Shown here: in pieces, positions 1 through 11,625 of the stretch
How positions within the stretch are numbered: position 1 is the stretch's first letter
How the letters are laid out: the number at the start of each line of letters is the position of its first letter
NCBI GenBank assembly: GCA_964017065.1
Contig: OZ024787.1
Span: forward strand, 5,949,301 to 6,013,300
Source: Haliclona indistincta
Taxonomy: Eukaryota; Porifera; Demospongiae; Haplosclerida; Chalinidae
Direction: 5' to 3'
DNA: 64,000 nucleotides
Position numbers and translations under genes: made by a program
The notes under the pieces: model-generated
What the model was told of the DNA's origin: nothing
What the model saw: the letters and a program-made list of their open reading frames with translations, nothing else
Databases searched by the model: none

Positions 1-300
1 TGTGCGTTTCCGGGCACACTGAAGCCACAAATATGCAAAAAAAATCGCCGCGGTGCCGACTAACTTTCGCTCAGTACGTACGGGAGGCAAACCTATGTCA
101 ATCTTCGGTTACAGTAATGTTTTAGTTGAATTAGCTAGAGAAACAATTTTTGGTTTTTTGGGTTAAAATTTCCATTCCACGCTTTGGCTATATTTGAGAT
201 TTCTGAGGAACTCTCCACACTATTTATGATGTCCAATGTGGGTGGTAACAATTATGATGCAAAAAGGCATAATTAGGGGTAAAAGAGTTATGGGCGTCAT
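1..300 (+). repeat. Satellite-flanking box (box A), plus orientation, cut by window start
   Basis: About 300 bp of non-satellite sequence that recurs at 1147-1350 (plus) and, inverted, at 1446-1735, 2576-2890 and 17511-17820. It starts with a GTTTCCGGGCACACTGAAGCC motif family and ends with a conserved TATTTATGATGTCCAATGTG stretch and a TAATTAGGGGTAAAAGAGTTA end. The end and the middle align by eye with the dispersed TTAA elements at 26459-27046 and 59595-60193, so box A is probably a relative of them. No coding capacity is convincing. Confidence 0.7.
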
Positions 301-1140
301 TTGAACAATGTTTTTTTCTAATTATTATATATTTTTTTTGTTTAATTTTTTTACCATTCTTTCACACAATGAACCACATACATAAAAAATATAATAAAAT
401 AATGTTAAAAAAAATTAAATGAAGAACATTGTTCCAATGACGCCTGGGAACAATGTTTATTTAATTTTTTTTAAATAATTTTTTTACTATTATTTATCAT
501 TATTATATATTTTTTTCAATAGTACACAAGTAACCACATAAATAAAAAATATAATAATAATAAAATAATGGCAAAAAAAAATTAAATAAAAAACCGTTGT
601 TCCCATGCGTCATGGGAACATTGTTTTTAATTTAATTTTTTTATATTAATTTCTTTTACCATTATTTTATTATTATTATATAATTTTTTCAATTGTACCC
701 AAGGAACAACATACATAAAAAATATAATAATGATAAAATAATGGTAAAAAAATTAAATAAAAATCCGTTGTTCCCATGCTTCATGGGAACATTGTTTTTA
801 TATTAATTTTTTTATTTAAATTTTTTTCACCATTATTTTATTATTATTATATATTTTTTTCAATAGTCCACAAGCAACCACATACATAAAAAATATAATA
901 ATAATAAAATAATGGTAAAAAAAATTAAACAAAAAACCATTGTTCCCATGCGCCATTGGAACATTGTTTTTAATTTAATTTTTTTTTTTTTTTTTTTGCC
1001 ATTACTTTATTATTATCATATATTTTTTTCAATAGTACACATGGAACTACATACATAAAAAATATTATAATAATAAAATAAGTGTAGAAAAAATTTAATT
1101 AAAAAAATTAAATAAAAACCATTGTTCCCATACCATAATC
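301..1140 (+). repeat. AT-rich palindromic satellite array 1
   Basis: Tandem units of roughly 170 bp. Each has a core hairpin of the type TTCCCATGCGTCATGGGAA and an AT-rich arm (ACCATTATTTTATTATTATT and its complement around ATGTATGTGGTT/AACCACATACAT). Both halves are imperfect palindromes. Units here run opposite to those after 1736. Nothing coding. Confidence 0.85.
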
Positions 1141-1146
1141 AATGCA

Positions 1147-1735
1147 AAGTGTGCGTTTCCGGCCACACTGAAGCCACAAATGTGCAAAAAAATTGCCGCG
1201 GCGCCGAAAGCCTTTCGCTCACTATGTACGTGAGGCAAACCTATGTCAATCTTCGGTTACAGTAATGTTTTAGTTGAATAAGCGCGAGAAACAATTTTGA
1301 TTTTTTTGGTGAAAATTTCCATTCTACACTTTGGCTATATTTGAGATTTCTATGGAAGCGCAGGCTAGTGGCAGCTATCCAGCAACTGTACAAGCCGTTG
1401 TACAAAAGTTGTATTGAAGCCAAACAGAATAATGTAGCTGGGCAACACTTTTACCGCTAATTATGCCTTTTTGCATCATAATTGGTACCACCCACATTGG
1501 ACATCATAAATAGTGTGTAGAGTGCCTAAGAAATCTCAAATATAGCCAAAGCGTAGAATGGAAATTTTCCCCAAAAAAACCAAAAATTGTTTCTCGCGCT
1601 AATTCAACTAAAACATTACTGTAACCGAAGATTGACATAGGTTTGCCTCCCGTACGTAGTGAGCGAAAGGCAGTCGGCGCCGCGTCGATTTTTTGGCACA
1701 TTTGTTGCTTCAGTGTGCCCAGAAACGCACACTTT
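1147..1735. repeat. Inverted pair of box A copies with a 95 bp spacer
   Basis: A plus-orientation box A (about 1147-1350) faces a minus-orientation box A (about 1446-1735). Between them is a short segment (1351-1445) not seen in the other boxes. The satellite orientation flips across this point, so 301-2575 is one large inverted structure centred near 1400. Confidence 0.7.
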
Positions 1736-2575
1736 CCATTGATTATGGTATGGGAAAAAGTTTTTATTTAATTTTTTTAATTTAATTTATTCTACATTTA
1801 TTTTATTATTATAATATTTTTTATATATGTGGTTCCTTGTGTACTATTGAAAAAAATATATAATAATAATAAAATAATGGTTAAAAAAATTAAAATAAAA
1901 TAAATTAAATTAAAAACAATGTTCCCATGACGCATGGGAACAATGGTTTTTTGTTTAATTTTTTTACCATTATTTTATTATTATTATATTTTTTATGTAT
2001 GTGGGGTTGCTTGTAGACTATTGAAAAAAATATATAATAATAATAAAATAATGGTAAAAAAACTTAAAATAAAAAAATTAAATTAAAATCAATGTTCTCA
2101 CGACTCATGGGAACAATGGTATTTTTTTTAATTTTTTTACCATTATTTTATTATTATTATATTTTTAATCTTTGTGTTTGCTTGTGTACTATTAAAAAAA
2201 ATATTTAATAATAATAAAATAATAGTGAAAAAAAAAAAAAATTAAATTAAAAACAATGTTCCCATTACGCATGGGAACAATGGTTTTTTATTTAATTTTT
2301 TTTTACCATTATTTTATTATTATATTTTTTATTTATGTGGTTACTTGTGTACTATTGAAAAAATATATAATAATAATAAATAATTGTAAAAAAATTATTA
2401 AAAAAAAATTAAATAAACATTGTTCCCAGGCGTCATGGGAACAATGTTGTTCATTTAATTTTTTTTACCATTATTTTATTATATTTATTATGTATGTGGT
2501 TCATTGTGTGAAAGAATGGTAAAAAAAATTAATCAAAAAAAATATATATAATTAGAAAAAAACATTGTTCTCATG
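1736..2575 (-). repeat. AT-rich palindromic satellite array 2
   Basis: Same ~170 bp family as array 1 but in inverted orientation, with core CCCATGACGCATGGG repeated about every 170 bases. Open frames here (for example near 2256-2522) are low-complexity Phe/Tyr/Ile/Lys translations of the satellite and are not genes. Confidence 0.85.
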
Positions 2576-2890
2576 ACGCCCATAACTCTTTTACCCCTAA
2601 TTATGCCTTTTTGCATCATAATTGGTACCACCCACATTGGACATCATAAATAGTGTGTAGAGTGCCTCAGAAATCTAAAATATAGCCAAAGCGTAGAATG
2701 CAAATTTTCCCAAAAAAAACCAAAAATTGTTTCTCGCGCTAATTCAACTAAAACATTACTGTAACCGAAGATTGACATAGGTTTGCCTCCCGTACGTAGT
2801 GAGCGAAAGGCAGTCGGCACCGCGGCGATTTGTTAGCACATTTGTGGCTTCCGTGTGCCCGGAAACGCACACTTTGCATTGATTATGGTA
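2576..2890 (-). repeat. Box A copy, minus orientation
   Basis: Near-identical inverted copy of the 1-300 box, from the ACTCTTTTACCCCTAATTAT end to the GGAAACGCACACTTTGCATT end. It separates satellite arrays 2 and 3. Confidence 0.75.
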
Positions 2891-4350
2891 TGGCAACAAT
2901 GGTTTTTATTTAATTTTTTTAATTTAATTTTTTCTACACTTATTTTATTATTATAATATTTTTAATGTAGGTAGTTCCTGGGGTACTATTGAAAAAAATA
3001 TAACAATAATAAAATAATGGCAAAAAAAAAAAAAATAAAATAAAATTAAAAACAATGTTCCCATGACGCATGGGAACAATGGTTTTTTGTTTAATTTTTT
3101 TACCATTATTTTATTATTATTATATTTTTTATGTATGTGGTTGCTTGTGGACTATTGAAAAAAATATATAATAATAATAAAATAATGGTGAAAAAAATTA
3201 AAATAAAAAAATTAATATAAAAACAATGTTCCCATGAAGAATGGGAACAACGGATTTTTATTTAATTTTTTTACCATTATTTTATTATTATTATATTTTT
3301 TATGTATGTTGTTCCTTGGGTACAATTGAAAAAATTATATAATAATAATAATATAATCGTAAAAAAATTAAAATAAAAAAATTAAATTAAAAACAATATT
3401 CCCATGACGGATGGGAACAAGGGTATTTTATTCACCGTTATTTAATTATTATTATATTTTTTATGTATGTGGTTCCGTGTCAACTATTGAAAAAAATATA
3501 TAATAATAATAATAAAATAATGGTAAAAAAACTTAAAATAAAAAAATTAAATTAAACTCAATGTTCCCACGACGCATGGGAACAATAGTATTTTATTTTA
3601 TTTTTTTTCCATTATTTTATTATTATTATATTTTTTATGTATGTGGTTGCTTGTGTACTATTGAAAAAAATATATAATAATAATAAAATAATGGTGAAAA
3701 TAATTAAAATAAAAAAATTAAATTAAAAACAATGTTCCCATGACGAATGGGAACAATGGATTTTTATTTAATTTTTTTTACTATTATTTTATTATTATTA
3801 TATTTTTTATGTATGTTGTTCCTTGGGTACTATTGAAAAAATTATATAATAATAATAAAATTAAGGTAAATAAATTAAAATAAAAAAATTAAATTAAAAA
3901 CAATGTTCCCATGACGAATGGGAACAATGGATTTTTATTTAATTTTTTTACCATTATTTTATTATTATTATATTTTTTATGTATGTTGTTCCTTGGGTAC
4001 TATTGAAAAAATTATATAATAATAATAAAATAATGGTATAAAAATTAAAATAAAGAAATTAAATTAAAAACAATGTTCCCATCACGGATGGGAACAAGGG
4101 TATTTTATTCACCATTATTTTATTATTATTATATTTTTTATGTATGTGGTTCCGTGTCAACTATTGAAAAAAATATATAATAATAATCAAATAATGGCAA
4201 AAAAAATTAAAATAAAAAAATCAAATTAAAAACAATGTTCCCATGACGCATGGGAAAAATGGTTTTTTATATAATTTTTTTTACCATTATTTTATTATTA
4301 TTATATTTTTTATTTATGTGGTTACTTGTGTACTATTGAAAAAATATATT
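2891..4350 (-). repeat. AT-rich palindromic satellite array 3
   Basis: About eight to nine ~170 bp units in the same orientation as array 2. Core variants CATGACGAATGGG, CATGACGGATGGG and CATGACGCATGGG alternate, which suggests higher-order duplication (for example the near-identical cores at 3731 and 3902). The array stops abruptly at the insertion beginning near 4357 and resumes at 9211. Confidence 0.85.
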
Positions 4351-4449
4351 TAATAACCTACGTGGCCCACTCAGTGAATAGCCACTATCCTCCGGAACCA
4401 TACGGATGATGAAAGGGGGAGATTGGTAAAACCGCAAGGGACACTCCCC

Positions 4450-4770
4450 GTATTCAACCCACCCGGCCGGGTGGGTCGTCCCTGCAATATGCAGGGGCCA
4501 GTATATATATATATAACAACCACCTTATAGGTTGGTCGTCCCTGCAATATGCAGGGGCCAGTGTAACAACCACCTTATAGGTTGGTCGTCCCTGCAATAT
4601 GCAGGGGCCAGTGTAACAACCCCCTTATAGGTTGGTCGCCCTGCCAAGCAGGGGCCTAATGTAACAACCACCTTATAGGTTGGTCGCCCTGCCAAGCAGG
4701 GGCCTAGTGCAACAACCACCTTGCGGTTGGTCGCCCTGCCAAGCAGGGGCCTTTAAATGTAGATATCCGA
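4450..4770. repeat. ~50 bp subterminal tandem repeat with hairpins
   Basis: About six units of roughly 50 bp with two small hairpins each: CCACCTTATAGGTTGG and CCCTGCAATATGCAGGG (later units CCCTGCCAAGCAGGG). Units start near 4515, 4566, 4616, 4664 and 4711 and decay after 4740. The array lies just inside the left end of the 4.85 kb insertion, where subterminal protein-binding repeats often occur in DNA transposons. Confidence 0.75.
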
Positions 4771-5129
4771 CCATACACATCGGTCGCCCTGTCCATAAGC
4801 AGGGGGCCACTCACACTACATGTGCACCACCCAAATTACTCCGAATGCTATGTGCAGGTGTGCCCTACCAGTCGGAGGGATTTGCATGCAGGCTGCACCC
4901 TCACCATGCTTCATTCTGCCACCAGATTGAACTAAGCAGACACTGCTAGGATTACTAGAAGGGAGTGTGTATTGACGACTCGAGAGACGTCAACGCCGAC
5001 CCAACACACTCCCTAGACTGATTCTCTTCCCCTCTACCAATAGACTATCCAACACGGTTCATTCTAACCTAACCTCTTAGGCCATAATACCCGCCCTGAG
5101 ACCACCTATGCTAGCTTGTACGCATGATT

Positions 5130-5640
5130 AATGCTCAAGTGTTGTACGCATGATACCACCTCAACACCCCAGCATGCGAGAGGAAGAGCACGGGGATAGT
5201 ATAGTTCATGAGTCATTCTCTCAGGAATTGTTGAAACACATATCGCGAGGACCGGGGCGTCACATACATATGCACATATTGCATAGCGAGCAATTCCGGC
5301 GGGAGGAAACCCTGACGAATTTGGCCAATTGTCGAGCATTCGCCAACATAACATTCGCCTAAGTCTGCTTTTTCTATTGCAGTAATACGTGAGCCAGGCT
5401 CTTGACGCCAAAATTAAATTCGCCAGCACATAAAATCTGGGTCACTCGCCAAAATTTTGACCCCCAAATCTCCCGCCATACGGTATATCCAGCCTTGTAG
5501 GCTGGGCAGCCACTACGAGCACAAAAGTCGCCTTGCCCGTGCAGCATCATGAGCTGGGAAACCACTATTAGCGCCAGCACGATGGTGACCACTCCACATC
5601 ATAGCATAATACTTGGATGGACACCTGCGGGAAACCTAGT
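5130..5640 (+). repeat. Segmental duplicate, copy 1, with 5S-like motif
   Basis: Shares long stretches with 6318-6670, including CAACACCCCAGCATGCGAGA, a CTCTCAGGAATTGTTGAAA block and GTGACCACTCCACATCATAG. The end carries ATACTTGGATGG followed by a CCTGCGGGAAACC stretch, which resembles the 3' third of 5S rRNA and its internal promoter. An inverted copy of the 176 bp element found at 62826-63001 is embedded at about 5290-5485. Confidence 0.6.
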
Positions 5641-6317
5641 GAGCTAAGGAGTAACTGAACACTAACATTGAATGGCACTGGGCAGCAGCATGTCCTCGAC
5701 TATGAAGACTCCTGTCATTAAGTGCAACATTGGGCCAAGGCAGCTATCATTTCGACTGACCCATGAGTGTGTCACGCATCGAGGAGCGGAGGTATTAGAC
5801 AAACAAACAGATACATTACAGAGTTAACGCAACTGACATACCTACAAACACATAGCCACCGACAATCACAGACAACATAAAACACTTAACTATTGCAGCC
5901 AGTTTAGGAAAAGCACAACAAATATTGATTGCACCAATGTATGATGATATCATTAATAAACACACACAGTCATACGTTTCTAACTGTACAATGTGCACCA
6001 ATGGGAAGGACTTAGCCAACCAGCCTGAAGTCTGAGATTCATATCGTACAAGGGGCCCTGAATCAGTTTGTACAATAGCCGCATGAAAGAAGATCAATAT
6101 GCACGTAGCTAACTTGAGGGAGTGACACATACGCCCACTACGTACAAACAACACTGCCCGTTATATATACATGTAACCGAGGGGTCAGGGAGGGAAGACA
6201 AACACAAAACGCCACCAGTAGGCCAACATGTGGTGAGAAGACAGGATCACGTGTTCGCCCCCAGAGGGTGCCCCGACCACTTATCATTGACTCATTGTAA
6301 TGCTGACAATAATATTT

Positions 6318-6670
6318 AATGCTCAAGGGTTGTACGTATAATAACACTTCGACACCCCAGCATGCAAGAGGAAGAGGAAGGGGATAGTATGTATGAGGAA
6401 GGGGATAGTATGAAGAAGGGAAGGGGAAAGTAAGGAAGGGGATAGTAGGAAGGGGATAGAGGAATGGGATAGTTCATTGGTCAATCTCTCAGGAATTGCT
6501 GAAATATATAAGTGGACCGGGATGCCAAACAAATATGCCCGTAAATCCAGCACTGCAGGTTGGGCAGCCACTACGAGCACCAAAGTTGCCGTGCATATCC
6601 AGCATTGAATGGTGACCACTCCACAACATAGCATAATACTTGGATGGGCACCCGCGGAAAACCTAGTGGG
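6318..6670 (+). repeat. Segmental duplicate, copy 2, with 5S-like motif
   Basis: Second copy of the 5130-5640 segment, lacking the embedded 176 bp element. It gained a purine-rich GGAAGGGGATAGTA slippage tract at 6370-6465. The ATACTTGGATGGG motif lies at about 6637-6649. Confidence 0.6.
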
Positions 6671-8180
6671 TTACAAGACACCACAGGTGTCCCAAACCAG
6701 TAGCCAACTGCAGAGACACAGCAAGTGTACCCTGATATATCCTTCGTCACTAAGATCACCATGGCGCTGGGGCGGGACACCTACTCCCACCCCTGCCACT
6801 GCAAGAGAGGAACACAACACACCCCACGAGCAGGTCCCGGTCCCTAGCCAGATGGCAGCACAATGACAACAACACCCTGCAGAGCCACAGAGCCCACGCC
6901 CCTAGGTATCCTGCAGCTTGGGATTATATAAGTCTAAGAGACTTCCACCAATAGAGCGTAACGCTATATACACTCCCAATCACACCATCATGATCATTCA
7001 GTAAGACACATATATTTCATTTGAAATCTAAAAACTAACCAACAACTATCCCTTCTACATAACATGGGTGGTAATGCTACGCAGTAAACTGTTTACTGCG
7101 AGCCAAAAGATGTACCACCATTCTGTTGGGTAACGGACTTAACTAGTCACAAACCCTCACGAACACATGAAGGCATGTAAGTTATAGACTACACTCAAGT
7201 GGAGCTTCCCCCACCTCAATTTCACTGACAATGCATGAGAGCCACAAAATTAATGACAGAGACGATGGAGACCGTGCTGTCACACAAAGTAAAATACAAA
7301 TGCTAGCACACAAGAACAATCTCACCATTTGCAATGGCCAGACTGACTGTGTGCAACAGAATGAAACAACTTTGCAGCTCTTTAACGTTAGTGTTGAAAA
7401 CATGAACTTAAATGGTGTATGTCTTTGAGAAGCACTGCCAACCAAACATTCACAGCATGCAACAATAAACACAGCATGTATTCTTCAATGCCAATAGGCT
7501 GGCTGTTGACTACTGTATAGAGGCCAGGCAGAGATGGGCACGTAATTAGTACAGTCAGGAGCCCACATTGATTATAGTCTACTGTAGTCATGCCAACATC
7601 AGGCAGATAACAGCACCATGTTGAATATACACGCCAGCGACTGCACTTAATAAGAACATAACTGGAACTGCAGACAGAGATACCACTACAGACCGTACAA
7701 CCAGACGACAACGTGTAGTGTACACATGAATGGGTTGGCTTGGCGATGCTGGTACCTTAACCCGTAACTTTCAATCAATGTAACAGAAGAAACTCGAATT
7801 AGCTGGATTAATGACACATGTGGGTGAGGTTTAGAAATTATTCTCCCTAGATTTCCATGAAACTACACTATTCCGGCAAAAGATGCGCCTTCTTGCTGCT
7901 TATCCATTTAATGATCCCATGTAATTGTACCCACTTTACGCACACTTAACCACACTCTATGAGCCTGCATTATAGCATGAACTACACTAAAGACACATTG
8001 CAACAATAAATAATTATAGCCTAATCTAGTTAGTCACTATCAAGGTACCCTCACCTGCCTAATAAGCTGAACTGCACATTAGCAGCTTTTTATTGCCACC
8101 GCTAAGATACCACTAAAAGCATACACAGCCCACCTGACAGAAGAGCAGCCACCAGAATAATAGCGCATATCACAATATTA
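6671..8180. other. Non-coding stretch inside the 4.85 kb insertion
   Basis: About 1.5 kb with no recognisable protein motif, RNA gene or clear repeat. The open frames near 7182-7472 and 7388-7711 are cysteine- and leucine-rich antisense translations without domain signatures. Confidence 0.5.
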
Positions 8181-8340
8181 TGTGACCCGATTTTAGAAAA
8201 CCCGACTTATCGTGCAAGAATGAAAACTAGAGTTATTGATACCAATGGAAAGCTTAGGGAATGGCGATCGTAATAGTACCTTTGACGCCGTACTAGCTGC
8301 CATGGTTGCCGAGTTATAGCGCGAAGTGTGCATCCTAGTA
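8181..8340 (+). mobile_element. Truncated end of the GTGACCC-type element
   Basis: Begins GTGACCCGATTTTAGAAAAC and follows the left end of the complete copy at 18566 for about 150 bp, including a GAGTTATTG(A/G)TACC stretch. No matching right end was found before 9210, so this is a solo or truncated copy. 8341-9210 beyond it shows nothing I can name. Confidence 0.6.
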
Positions 8341-9210
8341 ATTATACATTGATTTGTGAAAAACGCAATTATTCATTGATGTCACGTTTAGTGTGCAAGT
8401 ACGTGTACTACACGTAAGTCCGTATACGTAAAATGCATGTCACGCGATGTTTCTCTATCTTAGCAACAGCGTGTATAGGCACTTGGAGCGCTATTTGAAA
8501 GTAGTTTTCTGTGTATTCCTGCTCCCAAGGACCATAGGGGATGCTACCAGAAGTCTCATTGCTGAACATTACTATTCGCTTACCTAAGCGCTGTTGTTCG
8601 TTCGTTGCTTTCTGTCGTCAGGGCAACTGTTCTATCATGTGACCACACCTCCGTTACACGCGATGAATGGCGATTCTAGTCACTGAAACTATTAAAACGC
8701 TTCTCCTCTGGAAACTAGAGCGCGCACAAGCGTCGCTGGTACACGAGAAGGTACCCAGAACATTAGAGTCCTAAGGCGAATGCACAGAACACGCACTACT
8801 TCACCGACCACGTGACTACTACAATCAAACGCAGAACTTATAACAGACTTCTTTTGTTAGGTAGGTAGACGCGATGCTAACAGTCAAGAGACAACAACAT
8901 AACACGGCACTCACCTCGCGGATGACCTATACCTGTCTAGCGTCGGGATAACAGTAGTACCCACGGACACAAACCGAGCGACTCACGTACCAAACGCCAA
9001 CAGCCATTGCGAATACAGCAAGTGAACACGTGCATGCTGCTGTTTGCCGACCCGGATGGGGCAATATACACTCGCGGGGAGAAAGGCTTGGTATCCTAGC
9101 TTAAAGACAGCAAGGATGGTCATGCTGGTCCTCACGTGACAATGATTGCGGAATAGGGGAGTGTCCACTTGATTATTAACTATGCCTATGCACTGAGGCA
9201 TAAGCACGTA

Positions 9211-9733
9211 TAATAATAATAAATAATTGTAAAAAAATTATTTAAAAAAAATTCAATAAACATTGTTCCCAGGCGTCATGGGAACAATGTTCTTCATTTT
9301 ATTTTTTTACCATTATTTTATTATATTTTTTATGTATGTGGTTCATTATGTCAAAGAATGGTAAAAAATTAAACAAAAAAACAAATATAATTAGAAAAAA
9401 GCATTGTTCTCATGACACCCATTACACTTTTACCCCTAATTATGCCTTTTTGCATCATAATTAGGGTTTTTTTACCATAAAATAATGGTAAAAAAACTTA
9501 AAATGAAAAAATTAAATTAAAATCAATGTTCCCACGACTCATGGGAACAATGGTATTTTAAAAAATTTTTTTTTACCATTATTTTATTATTATTATATTT
9601 TTTATGTTTGTGGTTGCTTGTGTACTATTGAAAAAAATATATAATAATAATAAAATAATGGTGAAAAAAATAAAAATTAAAAAATTAAATTAAAAACAAT
9701 GTTCCCATGACGCATGGGAACAATGGATTTTTA
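9211..9733. repeat. AT-rich satellite fragment with a box A remnant
   Basis: Satellite units resume after the 4.85 kb insertion. A short piece of box A (TTTTACCCCTAATTATGCC, about 9427-9461) appears, then units continue to the hAT-type insertion. Confidence 0.75.
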
Positions 9734-10476
9734 CAGGGGGTTCCAGTGGCGGAAATTTTCGACCCCAGGCTGGTTTTTTACATAGCCCCAATACCCACCA
9801 ACCCACTACGTCATAACGTGTCATATAATGATATTCACAAGTCAAACTAATTAATATTCATGAAAAGATGACGATTGAGACGATCGCGTACACGTAGCTC
9901 GTTGTCGATAGCGCGTGTGCGTCAGCCTTGTATCGATCGCGATCATGCAGAACACTGCTCCAGCAGCAGAGACCAGACAGCGACGGCACTACCGCTGTGA
10001 ATGTAGCCAAGATTAAGCGCGACTACCACGTTTCAGAGACAAGCGCATTGCTCGTCACAGAAAAGCACCCGATGCTGCTAAAACTCCACGATAGAATAGC
10101 TTCTTTCGACGGAAGAACAACACTCAAGAGCTGAGTGCAGCTGAATCTACTGCAGAAGCTGGTGAGTAGAATGACTGCCAGCTGGCTCAGGACCAGCTAT
10201 GCATGCTAGCCACGCCTCCAGTCCACACCCTTCTCAGCATAATACCTGCGTTTTACAGTGTATGTATAATTCACACTGTAAATAATAACAAAAGCAAGTT
10301 ATATCCGCATGATATGGACCTCCTCTGGTGTCAAGAACCTGCAAAAATACTCTAAAGTGCACCAGAGTTGTAGTGGCTAAAATTTACGCAAAATGACTTT
10401 TTGTGTAAAAACCCTCTCAACCCACCCACCCACTTTTTGGCCTGGGGTCGGTAATTTTTCTTTCTGGGACCTCCTG
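9734..10476. mobile_element. Non-autonomous hAT-type element, 743 bp
   Basis: Flanked by a perfect 8 bp direct repeat GATTTTTA (9726-9733 and 10477-10484), which in the uninterrupted satellite occurs once. Ends are inverted: CAGGGGGTTCCAG on the left, CAGGAGGTCCCAG on the reverse of the right, with a second shared block CGACCCCAGGC. An 8 bp duplication with CAGG-type ends is the hAT hallmark. There is no transposase; the 68-codon frame at 9928-10134 has no recognisable domain. Confidence 0.82.
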
Positions 10477-10484
10477 GATTTTTA

Positions 10485-11201
10485 TTTAATTTTTTTACCA
10501 TTATTTTATTATTATTATGTTTTTTATGTATACAATAAAAAATAAATTCATTGGGTACAATTGAAAAAAATATATAAAAATAATAAAATAATGGTAAAAA
10601 AATTAAAATAAAAAAATTAAATTAAAAACAATGTTCCCATGACGGATGGGAACAAGGGTATTTTATTCACCATTATTTTATTATTATTATATTTTTTATG
10701 TATGTGGTTCCGTGTCAACTATTGAAAAAAATATATAATAATAATAAAATAAGGGTAAAAAAAATTAAAATAAAAAAATTAAATTAATAACAATGTTCCC
10801 ATGACGCATGGGAACAATGGATTTTTATTTAATTTTTTTTACCATTATTTTATTATTATTATGTTTTTTATGTATACAATAAAAAATAAATTCATTGGGT
10901 ACAATTGAAAAAAATATATAAAAATAATAAAATAATGGTAAAAAAATTAAAATAAAAAAATTAAATTAAAAACAATGTTCCCATGACGGATGGGAACAAG
11001 GGTATTTTATTCACCATTATTTTATTATTATATTTTTTATTTATGTGGTTACTTGTGTACTATTGAAAAAATATATAATAATAATAAATAATTGTAAAAA
11101 AATTATTAAAAAAAATTAAATATACATTGTTCCCAGGCGTCATGGGAACAATGTTCTTCATTTAATTTTTTTACCATTATTTTATTATATTTTTTATGTA
11201 T
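10485..11201 (-). repeat. AT-rich satellite segment
   Basis: About four ~170 bp units between the hAT-type and the Academ-like insertions, including two copies of a local variant with ATGTATACAATAAAAAATAA. The last bases, TAT at 11199-11201, are the left target duplication of the next element. Confidence 0.8.
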
Positions 11202-11625
11202 TAGTACAGTCATTTTAAGCCAAAATAGGGTCAAACCTAGGACTAATTGCAACACAAATGTTTTGATATGTTTCTAGTACAGAAAAGTCTGCTCTATAAC
11301 ATACTAAAAGTCTTAAGGAATCCCATTGGGGGAATATACTAAAAATAGCTTTTATTTAGTTTTTAATTAGCGCATCTCGTTAATTTTGAAAATATAAATT
11401 TTTTATACATTTTTATGCTTGAGATGCAGTAAATAATAGTGTAACATGTTGTAATAGAGATGTGATCATTATTTTTACTGAAATAAATATGGATTGTGCT
11501 AATAAACAATGCAAAGATAGCCAAGGAATATCTGATACATGTTGTATTAAAGAGATGGTAACATGTGTTGTGCTGAAAGTAGTAAGTACAGGAAAGTGAG
11601 AATGTAGTTTAAAATTGTTAAGTAA

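Larger units (their letters stand above)
4357..9210. mobile_element. 4.85 kb insertion within the satellite, superfamily unknown
   Basis: Satellite sequence breaks at TAATAA (4351-4356) and resumes with TAATAATAATAAATAATT at 9211, as if a block had been inserted into one unit. The two ends look like an imperfect inverted repeat: ACGTGGCCCACTCAGTGAATAG on the left against ACGTGCTTATGCCTCAGTGCATAG on the reverse of the right. The target duplication is hard to fix because the satellite is itself TAA-rich. The block holds the ~50 bp tandem hairpin repeats, an internal segmental duplication and a truncated GTGACCC element end. I see no convincing transposase frame. Confidence 0.5.

Noticed and set aside
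301..4350. Regularly spaced palindromic repeats suggesting a CRISPR array
   Set aside because: Units are ~170 bp, spacers are themselves repeated AT-rich sequence, and the genome is eukaryotic with spliced genes.
5816..6347. Antisense frames of 69-112 codons with hydrophobic stretches
   Set aside because: They overlap each other on both strands in a duplicated repeat region, without conserved motifs.
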